NCBI GenBank assembly: GCA_964534315.1
Contig: CAZHOV010000044.1
Location: 1 to 34,169 of the forward strand
Direction: 5' to 3'
From: CAZHOV01 sp964534315
Lineage (GTDB): Bacteria > Bacteroidota > Bacteroidia > Chitinophagales > Saprospiraceae
DNA length: 34,169 nucleotides
Part shown: in pieces, positions 32,790 through 34,169 of the stretch
Numbering within the stretch: the stretch's first letter is position 1
Layout of the letters: the number at the start of each line of letters is the position of its first letter
Position numbers and translations under genes: made by a program
The notes under the pieces: generated by a model
Seen by the model: the letters and a program-made list of their open reading frames with translations, nothing else
What the model was told of the DNA's origin: nothing
Database searches by the model: none

Positions 32790-33033
32790 ACGAACTAAAC
32801 ACACTAGACAAAAAATTAAAACCATTCACTTACCTTGAAGTAGGACTATCGTTCTATGTTTCCATCTTTTTCAATATTTGTTTTAGCGGTTAGGTTACGG
32901 TAGGTAACATTGTTTATACATCTAGCTTACAATTATTTTTACTGCTTATTTAAGATGATCTTGAATAAGCTTGGAAGTTTATTACACTACATTTTTATAA
33001 CAAACACAATTTTTTAATTAACAACGTTACACT
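32790..33033 (+). other. Long 5' leader of the vWA gene with a 27-bp palindrome
   Basis: No credible gene. Within it, 32944-32970 is a near-perfect palindrome, GCTTATTTAAGAT-G-ATCTTGAATAAGC, 12 of 13 pairs exact and the other a possible U-G pair in RNA. No T-run follows it. A smaller GTTAC/GTAAC pair is near 32897-32911. The palindrome could be a protein-binding site or an RNA hairpin controlling the downstream gene. Confidence 0.55.
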
Positions 33034-34122
33034 ATGAATTTTACTTCTACCTCCCAGGTAGGAGGTGATTGTTGTTGGGGCAGAACGTCCCATCACAACT
33101 CATCTCCCTTTTTCCATTTGAAAACGAATGGCATTTTCTACCCGAAAAATTGGATGACCTTACTGTTACTGTTCCTTTCTTTTACGATTGCTTATGATAC
33201 ATTAACGGCACAGAGTATTTCCTGCCCTTCTTCCGGAGGGGTGCAGGTTGGATCGCATACGGTGAAATACGCAGGGAATATTGCAGATTACCCCAGTACA
33301 GGAGAAACAACCTTCTTTTATTGCGTGACGTCGAGTTCCGGTCCTGCTATTAGTCATATTGTTTTTGGCTTAGGTGCATCCAATCAGGGGTGTATCAATT
33401 TGAATATGATCGATGCTGGAAAGTGGTCAGAAGGTAATCCACCGAATTTGAATTCGGGTGCAGGCCAACCTGAATTGCCTCCTCAGACCGATCCCACAAC
33501 GGGATTGTTTGGCTTAAAGTTTGATGAAGAATTTGGAGATAATCAAACCAAGCTTTACTATTTTACCGTAAAATCTACGAACAATCTGGTTATTTCAGAA
33601 GGAGATATAGACGTTGCGATTAAAGCAAGCGGTACGACACCTTCTGGTACGGTGACAGGACCTGTTTGTATTACAGAACCTGATCCAACTCCAGACCCTA
33701 ATCCGGATTTAATGGCTCAATGCCCATTAGATGTGGTTTTTGTGGTGGATGAGTCAGGATCACTTGACAATTTTGAAGAAGAGGTTGAAGATGGGATTAG
33801 AGCATGGTTACAAGGACTGAACGGTACCGGATCACGAGTGGCTTTTATCAAATTTAGTGATGGCGCTGCTCCATACTCCTTAACAGGACCTGGTTTTCAA
33901 GTTATAGATGATAACTTAATTGACGCTTATGACGATGATTTTGTGGATGATTATGATCCCGATGGATGTACTAACTGGGAGGCAGCATTTAACGAAACCT
34001 TCCTTTTCCAGAATAACGAGGGAGTTGCACCATTAGTGGTGTTTTTTACAGATGGAAATCCCACAGCTTTTGTCAATGATAATGGTTTTAATAAAAGGTG
34101 TAATGGTAGTTTTTGTAACTGA
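33034..34122 (+). CDS. Secreted von Willebrand factor A-domain protein, C-terminus probably truncated
   Basis: A 362-residue product. A hydrophobic stretch at about 41-60 (MTLLLLFLSF...TLTAQ) is the likely signal peptide, so Met41 (33154) or TTG 33118 could be the true start. Residues about 64-205 form an uncharacterised beta-rich domain. A DPTPDPNPD linker follows. A vWA domain begins at about 230 with a full MIDAS metal site: D239-x-S241-x-S243, T313 and D340. The sequence stops soon after D340, before the last helix and strand of a vWA fold and with no T9SS sorting domain. The TGA stop lies inside the 26-bp palindromic sequence. It is likely an adhesin-type surface protein, cut by assembly or by insertion. 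Confidence 0.78.
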   Translation: MNFTSTSQVGGDCCWGRTSHHNSSPFFHLKTNGIFYPKNWMTLLLLFLSFTIAYDTLTAQSISCPSSGGVQVGSHTVKYAGNIADYPSTGETTFFYCVTSSSGPAISHIVFGLGASNQGCINLNMIDAGKWSEGNPPNLNSGAGQPELPPQTDPTTGLFGLKFDEEFGDNQTKLYYFTVKSTNNLVISEGDIDVAIKASGTTPSGTVTGPVCITEPDPTPDPNPDLMAQCPLDVVFVVDESGSLDNFEEEVEDGIRAWLQGLNGTGSRVAFIKFSDGAAPYSLTGPGFQVIDDNLIDAYDDDFVDDYDPDGCTNWEAAFNETFLFQNNEGVAPLVVFFTDGNPTAFVNDNGFNKRCNGSFCN

Positions 34123-34142
34123 TCTTTCGCAAGCGAAAGATT
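34117..34142. repeat. 26-bp palindromic sequence, copy B (inverted relative to 24-49)
   Basis: Exact reverse complement of bases 24-49. It supplies the stop codon (34120-34122) of the vWA reading frame and lies 27 bases from the end of the window. Confidence 0.8.
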
Positions 34143-34169
34143 ATGATTTTTGAATAATTTAGCAGTAGC

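Noticed and set aside
33060..33069. Perfect Shine-Dalgarno-like AGGAGGTGAT inside the start of the vWA gene
   Set aside because: No in-frame start codon lies at a suitable distance downstream, and this phylum rarely relies on such sequences.

Overview
This window reads as a chromosomal fragment from a Bacteroidota bacterium, most likely of the Saprospiria/Lewinella type. The evidence is a C-terminal type IX secretion (T9SS) sorting domain, a choice-of-anchor L domain, promoters of the Bacteroidota TAnnTTTG form, weak or absent Shine-Dalgarno sequences, a PASTA-tailed FtsI, and an FtsZ tail ending in SFLHDNVD. The genus assignment is inference. A 10-N gap at 29429-29438 shows that this is a scaffold.

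Layout. 1-970: a minus-strand MntA/HepT toxin-antitoxin pair (201-840). 971-2218 (-): a secreted choice-of-anchor L/PKD/T9SS protein. 2433-5188 (+): a small lipoprotein translationally coupled to tex. 5386-7218 (+): an MsbA-like ABC exporter. 7705-8601 (+): an LpxH-like metallophosphoesterase, followed by a terminator and a convergent GH57/DUF3536 hydrolase (8648-11056, -). 11353-13869 (+): a secreted PIG-L deacetylase with a glutamine-amidotransferase-like C-terminus, divergent from the GH57 gene across an 8-bp tandem repeat. 13870-14497: a gene-free stretch with hairpins, a candidate promoter and an MraZ-box array.

14498-30003 (+) is a complete division and cell-wall (dcw) cluster: mraZ-rsmH-ftsL-ftsI-murE-mraY-murD-ftsW-murG-murC-ftsQ-ftsA-ftsZ. 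It takes UDP-MurNAc through peptide addition (MurC, MurD, MurE), lipid I/II synthesis (MraY, MurG) and septal polymerisation (FtsW/FtsI) to the Z-ring (FtsZ/FtsA, FtsQ/FtsL). The MurE DNPR motif predicts meso-diaminopimelate peptidoglycan. ftsZ is interrupted by the assembly gap, and two diverged versions of the same FtsZ segment lie on either side of it.

Downstream come a strong terminator, a GC-rich 68-bp tandem array of terminator-like hairpins, an Lrp/AsnC regulator (-), a divergent asnB (+) with its own terminator, and a secreted von Willebrand A protein (+) that stops inside a palindromic 26-bp sequence. The same sequence occurs inverted at the other end of the window.

Most genes are ordinary for the phylum. 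The parts most worth attention are regulatory or structural: the helically phased MraZ boxes, tandem repeats placed in promoters and at gene ends, the 68-bp terminator-like array, the ftsZ junction, and the matching palindromes at the two ends. I did not find convincing evidence of a wholly new multi-gene system.
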